From contig NZ_JACWIJ010000002.1 in assembly GCF_017811175.1 (NCBI RefSeq), forward strand, positions 2,170,001-2,234,000: DNA of 64,000 bases. The letters run 5' to 3'. Shown in pieces: positions 43,303 to 52,943 of this stretch. This DNA comes from Melaminivora jejuensis. Its GTDB lineage: Bacteria > Pseudomonadota > Gammaproteobacteria > Burkholderiales > Burkholderiaceae_C. The notes below the pieces were generated by a model. The model searched no databases. It was not told the origin of the DNA and saw nothing but the letters and a program-made list of their open reading frames with translations. Position 1 is the first letter of the stretch. Every line of letters starts with the position of its first letter. The position numbers and the translations under genes are program-made.

Positions 43303-43401
43303 GCGGGCCTTTTCGCATTGCTCCAGGGCGTTGCGGCGCAGCAGCCTTGACAGCCTCCAGCGCATGTTTCCTGTTTCAGAAACCTGCTGCCCCGGCACTC
43401 C

Positions 43402-43460
43402 TTTTTTCATAGCTGCCAGCGCTTGCCTGTATTGGCTTTCAGGCATATTTCATTCATATT
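43402..43460 (-). repeat. R1 dispersed repeat, copy 9
   Basis: Minus-strand reading: ATATGCCTGAAAGCCAATAC, then AGGCAAGCGCTGGCAGCTAT, then GAAAAAAG. It occupies part of the 316-bp tamA-tamB gap; nothing else coding is seen there. Confidence 0.85.
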
Positions 43461-43618
43461 TTGGCGCCTACAACCGCTGCGACTGAGTTCCTACACGGCT
43501 TGCTGCAGGCGCTGGCAGGCAGCGGGGCCAAGTACCGATATCCTCGCGCGGTGGCGCCGCCCTCCAGCCCCTGCCCACATCGCCGCCTGACCCGGGCTGC
43601 AGCCAGACATCCCGCTTC

Positions 43619-46600
43619 ATGTCCGACCATCAATCCTCCGCCCCTACGCCGCCGCAACGGCCCCACAACCCGCCCCGCCACGCAGGAGCCGCTGGCGCCA
43701 CCTCTGGCGTGCGTTGGCGCTGCTGGGCGTGCTGCTGGCGCTGCTGGCCGCCGCTTTGTGGTGGTGGGCCGGCAGCAGCACCTCGCTGGCCACGGCGCTC
43801 GACCGTGCGGCGCGCTGGCTGCCCGCCGGCCAGCAGTTGCAGGCCGAGGGCGTGCGCGGCTCGCTGCGCGCCGGCGGCCACATCGAGCGGCTGCGCTGGA
43901 GCAGCGAGAGCCTGGCCGTCGAAGCCCGGGACGTGGACATCGGCTGGCAGCTCGGCGCGCTGCTGCAGCGCCAGCTCAAGCTGGGCGAAGTCCACGCCGA
44001 CACCATCACCATCACCCAGCAGGGCGACCAGCCGCCCGACGACGAGCCGCTGCAGCCGTTGCAGGAGCTGGTGCTGCCCATTCAGTTGGACGTGCCGTTT
44101 CGCATCGATCACCTGATCTGGGCCGGGCGCGGCGCGGGCGCGGCGACGGACACAGGCCCGGGTGCCGCCGACATCACGGCTGCGGATGGTGGACAAGGCA
44201 CCGGCGCACAGCCCCTGGTCATCGACGACCTGGCCGGCCACTACCGCTACGACGGCAGCGAGCACCGCCTGGAGGTCGAGCACGTCGAAGTCGCCCAGGG
44301 CCGCTACAGCCTCCAGGCCACGCTGGGCGCGCGCGCGCCCATGCCGCTGGAGGCCAGGCTCAAGGGCAGCGTGCGCGCCCCCGGGCCGGGCAGTGACACC
44401 ACCATGCGCGCCCAGGCCGAGGCGCGCGTGCATGGCACGCTGGCCGGTCAGGAGGCGCGCCTGGACGCCACGGCGCAACTGCACGGCGGAGCGCAAGAGC
44501 CGGACAGCGGCGCGCCACTGCGCGCCGACGTGCAGGCACGCATCGCCCCCTGGCAGCCGCAGCCGCTGCTGCAGGCCAGCGCCGACGTGCAGGGTCTGGA
44601 TCTGGCGCTGCTGTGGCCGCTGGCGCCGACGACGCAGCTTGCCGGCCAGGCCGCCGTGCAGCCCGAGGGCGAAGGCGGCTGGCACATCAGCGCCGACCTG
44701 AACAACGCCCGGCCCGGCCCCTGGGACAGCCAGCACCTGCCCATGCAGGCGCTGCAGGCCGAGGCCGGCTTCGACGGCCAGACCTGGACGCTGGCAACCT
44801 CGCGCATTGAAGCCGGCGGCGGCCACATCGAAGCGCAGGGCAGCTTCACCCCGGCCACCCAGGCGCTGCAAGGACAGGCGCGGCTGGTGCAGGTCAACCC
44901 GGCGCAGCTGCACACGCGCCTGGCGCCGCTGCCCCTGTCGGGCACGGCCAGCGCCAGCGGCAGCGCCGCCGGCGAGGACGCTGCCGTGCGCTTCCAGGCC
45001 GACGTGCGCGCCAGCGGCCCGGCTGGCCGGGCACTGGCCAGCAGCAAAGGGGGCAAGAGCAGCGCCCCGGTGGCGGCGCCGATTGCCCTGCAGCGCCTGT
45101 CTACCCAAGGCCGCTGGCAGGGCCAGCGCATCGAGCTGGCGCAACTGCTGCTGCAGGCCGAGGGCGCCCAGGTGCGCGGCGACGGCCTGCAGATCGACAC
45201 CCAGGCCCTGGCCGCCAGTGGCCGCCTGCAGGCCGAACTGCCCGGCACCACGGCCCAGGCCAACGGCCAGATCGGCCCGGACAGCGGCGCTGGCACCCTG
45301 GCCATGCGCGTGCTCGACGCCCAGCGCACGCAGGGCTGGCTGGCCGGCCTGGGCATCTCCGGCGCCGGCGCCAGCCTGGCCGGTCGCGCCGATCTGGACG
45401 CCCAGTGGCGCGGCGGTTGGCAGGCGGCGCAGCGGCAATTGCAAGCCGCCGGACTGCTGGCCACCGAATCAGAAAAATCAGCAGGACGTGAGGGCCGCAA
45501 CGGCCAGGCTGGTCAAAAAGCCGGCGCCAGCCCAGGCAGCTTCAGCCTGCAGGCACAGCTGGCCAGCCCGCGCCTGTCGCTGTCGCGCCCGGCCCAGGGG
45601 GACAGTGCCGCGCTGGCGCTGGAGCTGTCACGCACCAGCGCTGCGCTGCGTGGCAGCCTGGCCGATCTGGCGCTGGAGTGGGACGGCCAGCTGCGCCACA
45701 ACGACGATTTGCAGGCCGACTTGCACCTGCGCGCCAACCTCGGCAGCCGGGGCGCGGGCCGCTGGCAGGGCCAGGTGGGCGAACTGAGCGTCCAGGCCAG
45801 CATGAAGAACCAGCCCGGCCCGTGGGCGCTACGCCTGGCCGAGCCGCTCAGCCTGGCCGTGCAGCAGTCGCCCCGCCTGCAGATCGAGGCTGGTGCCGCC
45901 AGCGCCAGCCTGCGCAGCCCCGAGCCGGGCGAAGTGCAGCTGCGCTGGCAACCTGTGCATTTCGCACAGGGCGCGCAGGGCGGTGTCGAGCTGACCAGCC
46001 AGGGCACGCTCGGCGGCCTGCCGCTGGCCTGGGCCAACGCCATCAAGCAGGATGGCCAGGGCGCACTGGCGCGCCTGGGTGTGGCCACCGACCTGCTGCT
46101 GACCGGCGCCTGGGACGTGGCCGCCACCGAACGAGGTCTGCGCGCGCGCGTCCAGGTGCAGCGCGGCAGCGGCGACATTCGCTTTGCCACCGGCGAGGCC
46201 ACGGCCAACCCGGCGGTCACCGTCGTCCACAGCAGCGGCCAGGGCGAAGGCGCCGGCGCGCCCAAGACGGCCAGCGGCGGCACCAGAAACGGCAACGGCA
46301 CCACCAGCGCCGGCCTACGTGAGCTGGCGCTGGAGCTGTCCGCCGAGGGCGAGGACGTGCGCGCCAGCCTGTCCTGGGACAGCGAGCGCGCCGGCCGTGT
46401 GCAAGCCCAGGGCAGCACGCGCCTGGCACAAGGAGCCGACGGTGGTTGGCAGTGGAGCGAGGACGCACCGCTGGCCGCTGGCATCGCCGCCAGCCTGCCC
46501 GAAGTCGGCGTGTGGTCGATGCTGGCGCCGCCAGGCTGGCGCGTACAAGGCACGCTCAACGCCGACGTGCGCCTGTCGGGCAGCCGCACCGCACCGCGCT

Positions 46601-47901
46601 GGGACGGCCAGTTGGCCGCCGACCGTTTTGCCATCCGCTCGGTGCTCGATGGCGTCGATCTGCAGGACGGGCGCCTGCGTGCCACGCTGCACGGCCAGCA
46701 ACTGGACATCACCGAACTGCACCTCAAAGGCGGGCGCGGCAGCCGGGCGCGCATCGCCGGCTTCAGCGGCAACCGCACGGCAGCGCCGCTCGATGGCGGC
46801 ACGCTGGAGGGCAGCGGCACGCTATCCTGGGTACACGCCGCCAGCGGGCCGCAGCCGGAGGGTCAAAGCGCCCTGTCCGGCATCCGCATGGACTTGCGCG
46901 CGCAGGCCCGGGCGCTGCAGGTGCTGGTGCGCGCCGACCGGCAAGTCAGCGTCTCGGGCGAGCTGCGCGCCCGGCTGGAGCAGGGCCAGGTCGTCCTGCG
47001 CGGCGATCTGGCAGTCGATCGCGCCACCATCATCCTGCCCGAGGCTGGCGCTCCCGCGCTGGGCGACGACGTGGTGGTGCGCTCGGCTGCGCTGGATCGC
47101 GCCGCCGCTGCCAAGGCCCAGCAGGCCGCGCGCCAAGCGCAGGCGCGCGAGCAGACCGGCAGCGGCGTGCAGACCGCGCGCCCGCCGGACGTGGCCATCA
47201 AGCTGAACCTGGGCGACGACTTCGCCCTGCAGGGCCGGGGCATCACCACGCGCCTGACCGGGGAGCTGGCCATCACCGCCAACGCCGCCAGCGCCGGCCA
47301 GCCGCGCGTGAGCGGCGAGGTGCGCACCGACCAGGGCCGCTACCGCGCCTGGGGCCAGGCGCTGGACGTGGAAAACGGCCTGCTGCGCTTTAACGGCCCC
47401 TACGACAACCCGGCGCTGGACGTGCTGGCGCTGCGCCCCAACATCGCCGTGCGCGCCGGCGTACAGGTCAGCGGCAGCGCCAAGGCGCCGCGCGTGCGCC
47501 TGTACTCCGAGCCGGAAATGCCCGATGCGGAAAAACTCTCCTGGGTGGTACTGGGCAGGAGCGCCGCAGCCGGTGGGGCCGAAGCGGCCCTCCTGCAGCA
47601 GGCGGCACTGGCCTTCCTGAGCGGCGAAGGCGACGGCAGCAGCGGCGGCGGGATCGCACAAAAACTGGGCCTGGACGAGATCGGCTTCAAGGGCCCGGGC
47701 CAGGGCGAGGGCGCCAATGGCGCGGCGCTCACCTTCGGCAAGCGCCTGTCGCGCGACCTGTACGTGACCTACGAGAAAAGCCTCTCGGGCGCGCTGGGCA
47801 CCCTGTACATCTTCTACGACCTGACCCGCCGCCTGACCCTGCGCGGCCAGACCGGGCAGCAAAGCGCGGTCGATCTGATCTATACCGTGCGCTACGATTG
47901 A
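43619..47901 (+). CDS. tamB: TamB / translocation and assembly module protein (apparent 5' frameshift)
   Basis: Very long protein that bridges inner and outer membranes with TamA; beta-taco fold, C-terminal DUF490. The main open frame begins at a TTG (43714) and runs to 47901 (1395 residues), ending in GTLYIFYDLTRRLTLRGQTG and IYTVRYD, the conserved TamB end. The likely ATG is 43619 in another frame (MSDHQSSAPTPPQ); restoring one C in the run at 43673-43676 joins it to RRSRWRHLWRALALLGVLL, a normal cytosolic head and membrane anchor, giving 1427 residues. Either a real mutation or a base-call loss. Confidence 0.88.
43673..43676 (+). other. Probable one-base deletion in tamB
   Basis: C4 run in context GCCCCG; C5 restores one continuous tamB frame from the ATG at 43619. 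Confidence 0.6.
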
Positions 47902-47904
47902 GTT

Positions 47905-47963
47905 GGTATGAAAAACACCCCAATCCCTTGTCCAGCAAGCGCTGATAGCTATCATTTTGTTGA
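47905..47963 (+). repeat. R1 dispersed repeat, copy 10
   Basis: GGTATGAAAAACACCCCAAT, then CCCTTGTCCAGCAAGCGCTG, then ATAGCTATCATTTTGTTGATAG. It starts 3 bp after the tamB stop and lies before the tRNA-Arg gene. Confidence 0.87.
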
Positions 47964-48043
47964 TAGCCCCTGCTTCGTCGAATCCCCCTTGACGGGCGGG
48001 ATAGGCCACCAGCGCGCTTACAATCGTCGGCTTTGCCCCTTTC

Positions 48044-48118
48044 CTCTCCGTAGTTCAATGGATAGAACGGACGCCTCCTAAGCGTCAGATACAGGTTCGA
48101 TTCCTGTCGGAGGGACCA
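48044..48118 (+). tRNA. tRNA-Arg (anticodon CCT)
   Basis: 75-nt cloverleaf including encoded CCA. Acceptor 48044-48050 pairs with 48108-48114 (one G-U), anticodon stem GACGC/GCGTC at 48070-48074/48082-48086, loop CTCCTAA with anticodon CCT at 48077-48079, T stem ACAGG/CCTGT around TTCGATT. It reads the rare AGG codon. A strong terminator follows at 48127. Confidence 0.96.
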
Positions 48119-48126
48119 GTTGGAAA

Positions 48127-48163
48127 GCCGCCCGTCGCAGCCGTCGCGACGGGCGGCTTTTTT
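48127..48163 (+). terminator. Rho-independent terminator after tRNA-Arg
   Basis: 12-bp perfect stem GCCGCCCGTCGC / GCGACGGGCGGC with 7-nt loop, followed by TTTTTT. Confidence 0.92.
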
Positions 48164-48269
48164 CATGGCCGGCGTTGCCGCAGGTGGCAGCCCTCCTCCT
48201 ACAGGGCGGTGCCAGGCGACTCGGTATGTTGGCCGCTCCCGCCTGTCCTATCCCTGCCGGAGCCCATCC

Positions 48270-48911
48270 ATGTCTTCGAGTCGCGCCCGCGCGCTGACCA
48301 GCACTCCCCTGCCTCGCAGCGAACACGTGCTGCTGCTGGTCGATGTCATCAACCCGCTGGACTTTCCGGCTGCAGGCGATCTGCTGCCCCACGCCTGGGC
48401 TGCCGCGCAGCGCATCGCCCGCCTGAAGAAACACCTGGCCGCGCAGGGCGCCGCAGCCATCTACGCCAACGACAACTACGGCACCTGGCACAGCGAGTTC
48501 CGCGACATCCTGGCGGTCTGCCAGCTGCTGCCGGGCCAGCGCGGCGCCATCGCGCGGCTGCTCACGCCCACGCCCGACGACCTGGTCATCCTCAAGCCCC
48601 AGCACTCGGCTTTCCATTCGACGCCGCTGCACCACCTGCTGTCCAAAATGGGCACGCGCAAGCTGACCATCGCCGGCTGGGCGGCCGACATGTGCGTGCT
48701 GTTGTCGGCCACCGACGCGCGTATGCACGGCTACGAGGTCTGGACGCCGCAGGACTGCATCGCCGCCGAAACATCCGAGCGCTACGACATTGCCATCAAG
48801 CAACTGGGCGGCGCCTTCGAGTGCTCGGTGGCGGCGGCCTCCAGGCCGCAACGGGCCGAAGAAAGCCGGCACGGCACGGCCAGCCCTCCGCCTGGATCGA
48901 CCTACAACTGA
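48270..48911 (+). CDS. Isochorismatase family cysteine hydrolase
   Basis: A 213-residue hydrolase of the isochorismatase/nicotinamidase superfamily. The catalytic triad is visible: Asp25 (LLLVDVIN), Lys109 (VILKPQHSAF) and Cys142 (GWAADMCVLLSATDARMHGY). The Ser/Pro-rich last 20 residues are an extension. Substrate unknown; related enzymes hydrolyse amides or isochorismate. Starts about 100 bp after the tRNA terminator and overlaps the convergent cardiolipin synthase gene by 10 bp. Confidence 0.92.
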   Translation: MSSSRARALTSTPLPRSEHVLLLVDVINPLDFPAAGDLLPHAWAAAQRIARLKKHLAAQGAAAIYANDNYGTWHSEFRDILAVCQLLPGQRGAIARLLTPTPDDLVILKPQHSAFHSTPLHHLLSKMGTRKLTIAGWAADMCVLLSATDARMHGYEVWTPQDCIAAETSERYDIAIKQLGGAFECSVAAASRPQRAEESRHGTASPPPGSTYN

Positions 48912-50296
48912 AAGCCCAACGCCCGCACCACACCTTCAAGCAGGTCGCGCGGCAATGATGGCGCATTGCCCATGTGGGGCCGGGCTTGGCGGATCAGGCT
49001 CGCGCACCACTCGGACAGCCAGCGCAGCTCATCCGCGCCGTAGAAAGCCGTCATGGCCTCGTAATTCAGGAACAGGCTGCGCGCATCCAGGTTGACCGAG
49101 CCGGCCAGTGCCAGATCGTCGTCGATCAGCACCGCCTTGCCGTGCATCATGGCCGGCGACAGCCAGACGCGCGCGCCGGCGGCGACCAGCTCGCGCAGGG
49201 CGCGTTCGCGGGCAATGTCGGCCAGGCGGTGGTTGGAGCGCGCCGGCACCAGCAGGCTGACCTGCACGCCGCGCCGGCAGGCCAGGCACCAGGCGTCCAG
49301 CAGGCCATCGTCGGGCACGAAGTACGGGGTGACAGCCAGGATGCGCCGCTGCGCGTGGAAGGCGCCGGCCATGAGTAGGGCATGCACGGTGTCGTCGGCG
49401 TGATCGGGGCCGCTGGCGATCCACTGCGCCAGCGGGCCATGCACCGGGCCGGGCAGCGCCGGCAGGTGCGGCGCCCGGCGCATACGCCGCAGGGTGCGGC
49501 CCTGGGCGATGCGCCAATCGGTGCCGAACTGGATGTGCGCGTGCTGCGCCACCGGGCCGTGGATCTCGAAGCTCAGATCCACCCAGGCCGGGCGCCCGGG
49601 CCGATCCAGAAAATATTCGCACGCCAGGTTGCGCCCGCCGCTCCACAGCCGCTGGCCATCGGCCACGACCAGCTTGCGGTGGTTGCGCAAATTGGTGTGC
49701 CCGCGCAGCGGGTTGCCCAACACCGGCATGAAGCGGCGCACCTGCACGCCCTGGCGCGCAAGCTCCCGGAACATGCCGCGCGGCGTGCGCAGGCTGCCCA
49801 CGGCATCGACCAGCAGGCGCACGGCAACGCCGCGCTGCGCCGCCGCCAGCAGTGCGCGCGCCACCTGCCGGCCCGTCTCGTCGTGGGCAAAGACATAGGT
49901 GCAGACATCGAGCTGGCGCTGCGCCGAAGCGATGGTGTCCAGCAGGCTGGCCAGCGCCTGCCGGCCATCGGCGTGCCATTCGACGTGCTGGTTGCGCACC
50001 GCCGGGGCGACTTCCATGCCGGCCAGCAGCTGCGCCGCCCAGGCCGGCCCTTCGCCCGCCGTGGGCGGCGCCTGCCAGTGGTGGCGCCGCTCCGGCCGCG
50101 CGAACTTGCGCACGCCGAACAGCAAAAACAGCGGCAGCGTCAGATACGGCAGCGTGACCATGCCCAGCACCCAGCCCAGCGCGGCGGAAGGGTGGCGCCG
50201 CTGGTGGTTGATGCGCGTGCCCAGCACATAGATCAGCAGCCCCAGCACGACCACGATGGTGTGGCCCAGGCCGGACAGCAGCGCAATGCGGATCAC
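48902..50296 (-). CDS. Phospholipase D family / cardiolipin synthase-like protein
   Basis: A 464-residue membrane enzyme with two N-terminal helices (GLGHTIVVVLGLLIYVLG, GWVLGMVTLPYLTLPLFLLF) and two phospholipase D HKD sites: NHRKLVVADGQRLWSGGRN in the first half and MMHGKAVLIDDDLALAGSVN in the second, each with the trailing GS/GG-x-N element. This is the cardiolipin synthase layout (ClsA class), joining two phosphatidylglycerols or using phosphatidylethanolamine. Convergent with the isochorismatase gene; its upstream region holds M1 copy C. Confidence 0.92.
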   Translation of the reverse strand: MIRIALLSGLGHTIVVVLGLLIYVLGTRINHQRRHPSAALGWVLGMVTLPYLTLPLFLLFGVRKFARPERRHHWQAPPTAGEGPAWAAQLLAGMEVAPAVRNQHVEWHADGRQALASLLDTIASAQRQLDVCTYVFAHDETGRQVARALLAAAQRGVAVRLLVDAVGSLRTPRGMFRELARQGVQVRRFMPVLGNPLRGHTNLRNHRKLVVADGQRLWSGGRNLACEYFLDRPGRPAWVDLSFEIHGPVAQHAHIQFGTDWRIAQGRTLRRMRRAPHLPALPGPVHGPLAQWIASGPDHADDTVHALLMAGAFHAQRRILAVTPYFVPDDGLLDAWCLACRRGVQVSLLVPARSNHRLADIARERALRELVAAGARVWLSPAMMHGKAVLIDDDLALAGSVNLDARSLFLNYEAMTAFYGADELRWLSEWCASLIRQARPHMGNAPSLPRDLLEGVVRALGFQL

Positions 50297-50373
50297 GCCC
50301 CAGCTCCGGCCAGGGCAGGGCAGCGCTGCGGCAAACGCAAAAAGACAGACTCAAGCATGACGGCCAAGCATAA

Positions 50374-50534
50374 GAGCGTGTTTACGATCTCCGCGCGCAG
50401 GGGCGCGGGTGCGGATCGGGATGGGCTGCCAGGCGCAAACCGCAGCGATAGCCCATGCTATCGCGAGGATTTGCAACGCCGCAGACCACCCGAGGCCGCG
50501 CTCGCGCACCCGCGCGGGGATCGTAAACACGCTC
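50374..50534 (+). mobile_element. M1 MITE-like element, copy C
   Basis: 161-bp copy, same orientation as B, with GAGCGTGTTTACGATC terminal inverted repeats and TAA direct repeats at 50371-50373 and 50535-50537. It contains the 12-bp block missing from B. Confidence 0.82.
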
Positions 50535-50610
50535 TAAGAGTGCGCTCAGACTCTTGAGCCAAGGAGGCGGCGCAGAGCGCGGAAGCCAGGGCCGGGCACC
50601 TGGGCAAAAA

Positions 50611-50669
50611 ATCAGTCAAAACAGGCTGAAACCCTTACCTGTCAAGCGTTGACAGCTATTGAAAAATGA
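50611..50669 (+). repeat. R1 dispersed repeat, copy 11
   Basis: GTCAAAACAGGCTGAAACCC, then TTACCTGTCAAGCGTTGACAGC, then TATTGAAAAATGAG. Lies 76 bp after M1 copy C, in the 425-bp gap before arsC, where no gene is seen. Confidence 0.82.
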
Positions 50670-50721
50670 GTTCGGGCAGCTGCGTCAGGCGCTGCCCCTG
50701 GGGCAGAACAAGCCTGCTTGC

Positions 50722-51081
50722 CTACAGCAGCTCCAGCACCCGCTCGGGCGGACGGCACAGCATCGCGCCGCGCGGCGTGACGACGATGGGCCGGTTCAGC
50801 AACTCGGGGTGCGCGGCCACGGCAGCGATCAATTCGGCATCGCTGCGTGCCGGGTCGGCCAGATCCAGCTCGGCATAGGCCGCCTCCTTGCTGCGCAGCA
50901 GCTCGCGCACCGGCACGCCAAGCTGCGCCACCAGGGCGGTGAGCTGGGCGGCGTCCAGCGGCTGGGCGAGGTAATCCACGATGGCCGGCTCGATGCCGCG
51001 CTCGCGCAGGAGCGCCAGCGCGCCGCGTGAGTTGCTGCAGCGGGCGTTGTGGTAAATGGTGATGTCGGGATGCGTACTCAT
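50722..51081 (-). CDS. arsC: Arsenate reductase (glutaredoxin-dependent) ArsC
   Basis: A 119-residue ArsC/Spx fold protein that reduces arsenate with glutaredoxin. Active Cys15 in HNARCSNSR; downstream LLRSKEAAYAELDLADP and the arginine-bearing NRPIVVTPRGAMLCRPPE. No arsR, arsB or arsH is nearby, so it may act on another oxyanion or disulfide. Start ATG 51081; the frame upstream contains a tandem repeat and is not coding. Confidence 0.92.
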   Translation of the reverse strand: MSTHPDITIYHNARCSNSRGALALLRERGIEPAIVDYLAQPLDAAQLTALVAQLGVPVRELLRSKEAAYAELDLADPARSDAELIAAVAAHPELLNRPIVVTPRGAMLCRPPERVLELL

Positions 51082-51106
51082 GCGGCCCAAGTGTAAGTAC
51101 CGTGCC

Positions 51107-51134
51107 GTTGTGCGTTGTGCGTTGTACGTTGTGC
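51107..51134. repeat. Short tandem repeat, four 7-mers
   Basis: GTTGTGC repeated four times (third unit GTTGTAC) between arsC and the iron permease gene. Similar GCGTTGTGC-like strings occur near 15810, 18925 and 35740. Confidence 0.8.
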
Positions 51135-51175
51135 GTCGAGTACTGAAAGCTGGCGCCAGGATCGCGCCTGCACCC

Positions 51176-52810
51176 TCACCGCCGCGACGCACGCAGCGTG
51201 CGGCTGAGCAATATGACCGGCACCAGGCCCACGGCCACCAGCGCCAGCGAGGGCAGCGCCGCCTCGCCCAGGCGCTCGTCGCGCGCCAGCTGGTAGGCCA
51301 CCACGGCCAGGGTGTCGCTGTTGAAGGGCCGCAGCACCATGGTGGCGGGCAGCTCCTTCATGACATCGACGAAGACCAGCAGCGCGGCGGCAGCCGCCGA
51401 GCGCTTGAGCAGCGGCCAGTGAACGCGCGACAGCAGGCGCACCCCACCCACGCCCAACATGCGCGAGGAATCATCCAGGCTCATGGGGATACGCGCATAG
51501 CCGCTTTGCACCGACTGCAGCGCCACCGCGCAAAAGCGCACCAGATAGGCCCAGACGATGCCCACCGCCGTGGCCGTGATCAGCGCCGGCAGGGCCAGCG
51601 TGGGCGCCGCCGCCTGCACCCAGCCCACTGGCAGCAGCAGGCCGACCACGATGACCGCGCCCGGCACGGCATAGCCCAGGCTGGCCAGGCGCACCACGGC
51701 GCGGGTGACAGCGTCGCGGCTCCTGCGCACGGCAAAGGCCAGGGCAAAGCTGATGGCCACCGCCAGCGCGGCAGTGATGCCGCCCAGGCGCACGCTGTTG
51801 CCGGCCCACTCGACGAAGCGCCCCCAGGGCAGCACCGACCAGTCTGAAGCCAGCGGGCGCAGCATGAACAGCACCGGCGCGAAAAAGCCCATGAAGACCG
51901 GCACCAGGCACACGCCCCAGGCCAGCGCCAGGCCTGAGCCGCGCAGGCGCACCGGCTCGGCCTCGGCGGAGCCGGCCCGGCCCACGCCACCGGCGGCAAA
52001 GCGCATCCGCCGCTGGGCGCGCAGCTCCAGGTGCAACAGCAGCGCCACCAGCACCAGCAAGATGGTGGCCAGCTGCGCCGCAGCCAGCCGGTCGTCCATG
52101 GCCAGCCAGGCCTTGTAGATACCCACGGTGAAGGTCTGGATGCCGAAGTAGCTGGTCACGCCGAAATCCGCCAGCGTCTCCATCAGCACCAGCGCCACGC
52201 CAGCGGCCACGGCCGGGCGCGCCAGCGGCAGCGCCACCTGGGCGATGCGCCGCGCGGGCGAGGCGCCCAGCAGCCGGGCGGCCTCCATCAGGTGCGCCGC
52301 GCGCTCGGACAACGCCGTGCGCGCCAGCAGATAGACATACGGGTACAGCGCGAAGATGAAGACCCAGATGGCGCCCCACAGGCTGCGCACCTCGGGCAAG
52401 AGGCGCCCCTCCAGCCCGAAGGCCGCGCGCAGCCAGACCTGTAGCGGGCCGCTGAACTGCAAAAAATCCGTATAGGCGTAGGCCGTGACATAGGCCGGCA
52501 TGGCCAGGGGCAGCAGCAGCAGCCACTCCAGCTTGCGCCGCCCCGGGAACTCGAACAGCGTCACCGCCGCCGCGCAGGCCGTGCCGACCACGGCAGCGCC
52601 GACAGCCACCGCCAGGCCCAGCACGAAGGTCGTCCACAGGTAGTCGGGCAGCACGGTGGCCGCCATCTCGCGCACGATGGCGCCGGCCTGCTCGCCGCCC
52701 AGCGTGCCCGGCAGCCAGGCAGAAAACACCGTGAGCACCGGCAGCACCAGCGCCAGCGCCAGCAGGATCAGAAAAACGTTGCGCAGCAGCGCGGCAAGGG
52801 GGCGTGGCAA
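51176..52810 (-). CDS. fbpB: Fe3+ ABC transporter permease (FbpB/SfuB type)
   Basis: Fused double permease of about 545 residues and 12 helices. Two copies of the permease EAA-type loop are present: SERAAHLMEAARLLGASPARR and PMSLDDSSRMLGVGGVRLLS. Helical cores include LLLLPLAMPAYVTAYAYTDFL and YAVPGAVIVVGLLLPVGW. No ATG exists at the 5' end: the frame opens with TTG (52927), GTG (52921) and TTG (52912), all at or beyond the Fur box, so TTG 52810 just before RPLAALLRN is taken as the most sensible start. It faces fbpC across the Fur box. No fbpA receptor is adjacent. Confidence 0.85.
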   Translation of the reverse strand: MPRPLAALLRNVFLILLALALVLPVLTVFSAWLPGTLGGEQAGAIVREMAATVLPDYLWTTFVLGLAVAVGAAVVGTACAAAVTLFEFPGRRKLEWLLLLPLAMPAYVTAYAYTDFLQFSGPLQVWLRAAFGLEGRLLPEVRSLWGAIWVFIFALYPYVYLLARTALSERAAHLMEAARLLGASPARRIAQVALPLARPAVAAGVALVLMETLADFGVTSYFGIQTFTVGIYKAWLAMDDRLAAAQLATILLVLVALLLHLELRAQRRMRFAAGGVGRAGSAEAEPVRLRGSGLALAWGVCLVPVFMGFFAPVLFMLRPLASDWSVLPWGRFVEWAGNSVRLGGITAALAVAISFALAFAVRRSRDAVTRAVVRLASLGYAVPGAVIVVGLLLPVGWVQAAAPTLALPALITATAVGIVWAYLVRFCAVALQSVQSGYARIPMSLDDSSRMLGVGGVRLLSRVHWPLLKRSAAAAALLVFVDVMKELPATMVLRPFNSDTLAVVAYQLARDERLGEAALPSLALVAVGLVPVILLSRTLRASRR

Positions 52811-52890
52811 GGGAAAAATGATGCAGACCCTGGGGAGGCGCAGCGGCCAGGTGGCCTGCCAGCGTGCGGGCGCGGACGGCCCGTCAATGC

Positions 52891-52909
52891 AAATGGGAAT
52901 GATTCTACG
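52891..52909. promoter_or_regulatory. Fur box between divergent iron-transport genes
   Basis: On the minus strand AGAATCATTCCCATT matches 14 of 15 positions of the consensus AGAATCATTCTCATT. It lies between the divergent permease and ATPase genes, so iron should repress both. Confidence 0.75.
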
Positions 52910-52943
52910 CAAGTTGCCCACATACAAACTTACAATTGCACCG

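Noticed and set aside
41260..43446. 728-residue minus-strand frame opposite tamA
   Set aside because: Ala/Gly/Gln-rich composition typical of GC-rich shadow frames; tamA on the other strand carries all family motifs.
44448..45500. 350-residue minus-strand frame opposite tamB
   Set aside because: Shadow frame; Ala/Pro/Ser/Arg-rich and without recognisable domains.
48044..48118. tRNA-Arg as an integration site for a mobile island
   Set aside because: No integrase gene and no repeated tRNA 3' end seen downstream; neighbouring genes look native.
51107..51134. GTTGTGC units as a CRISPR array
   Set aside because: Seven-base units without spacers; a simple tandem repeat.
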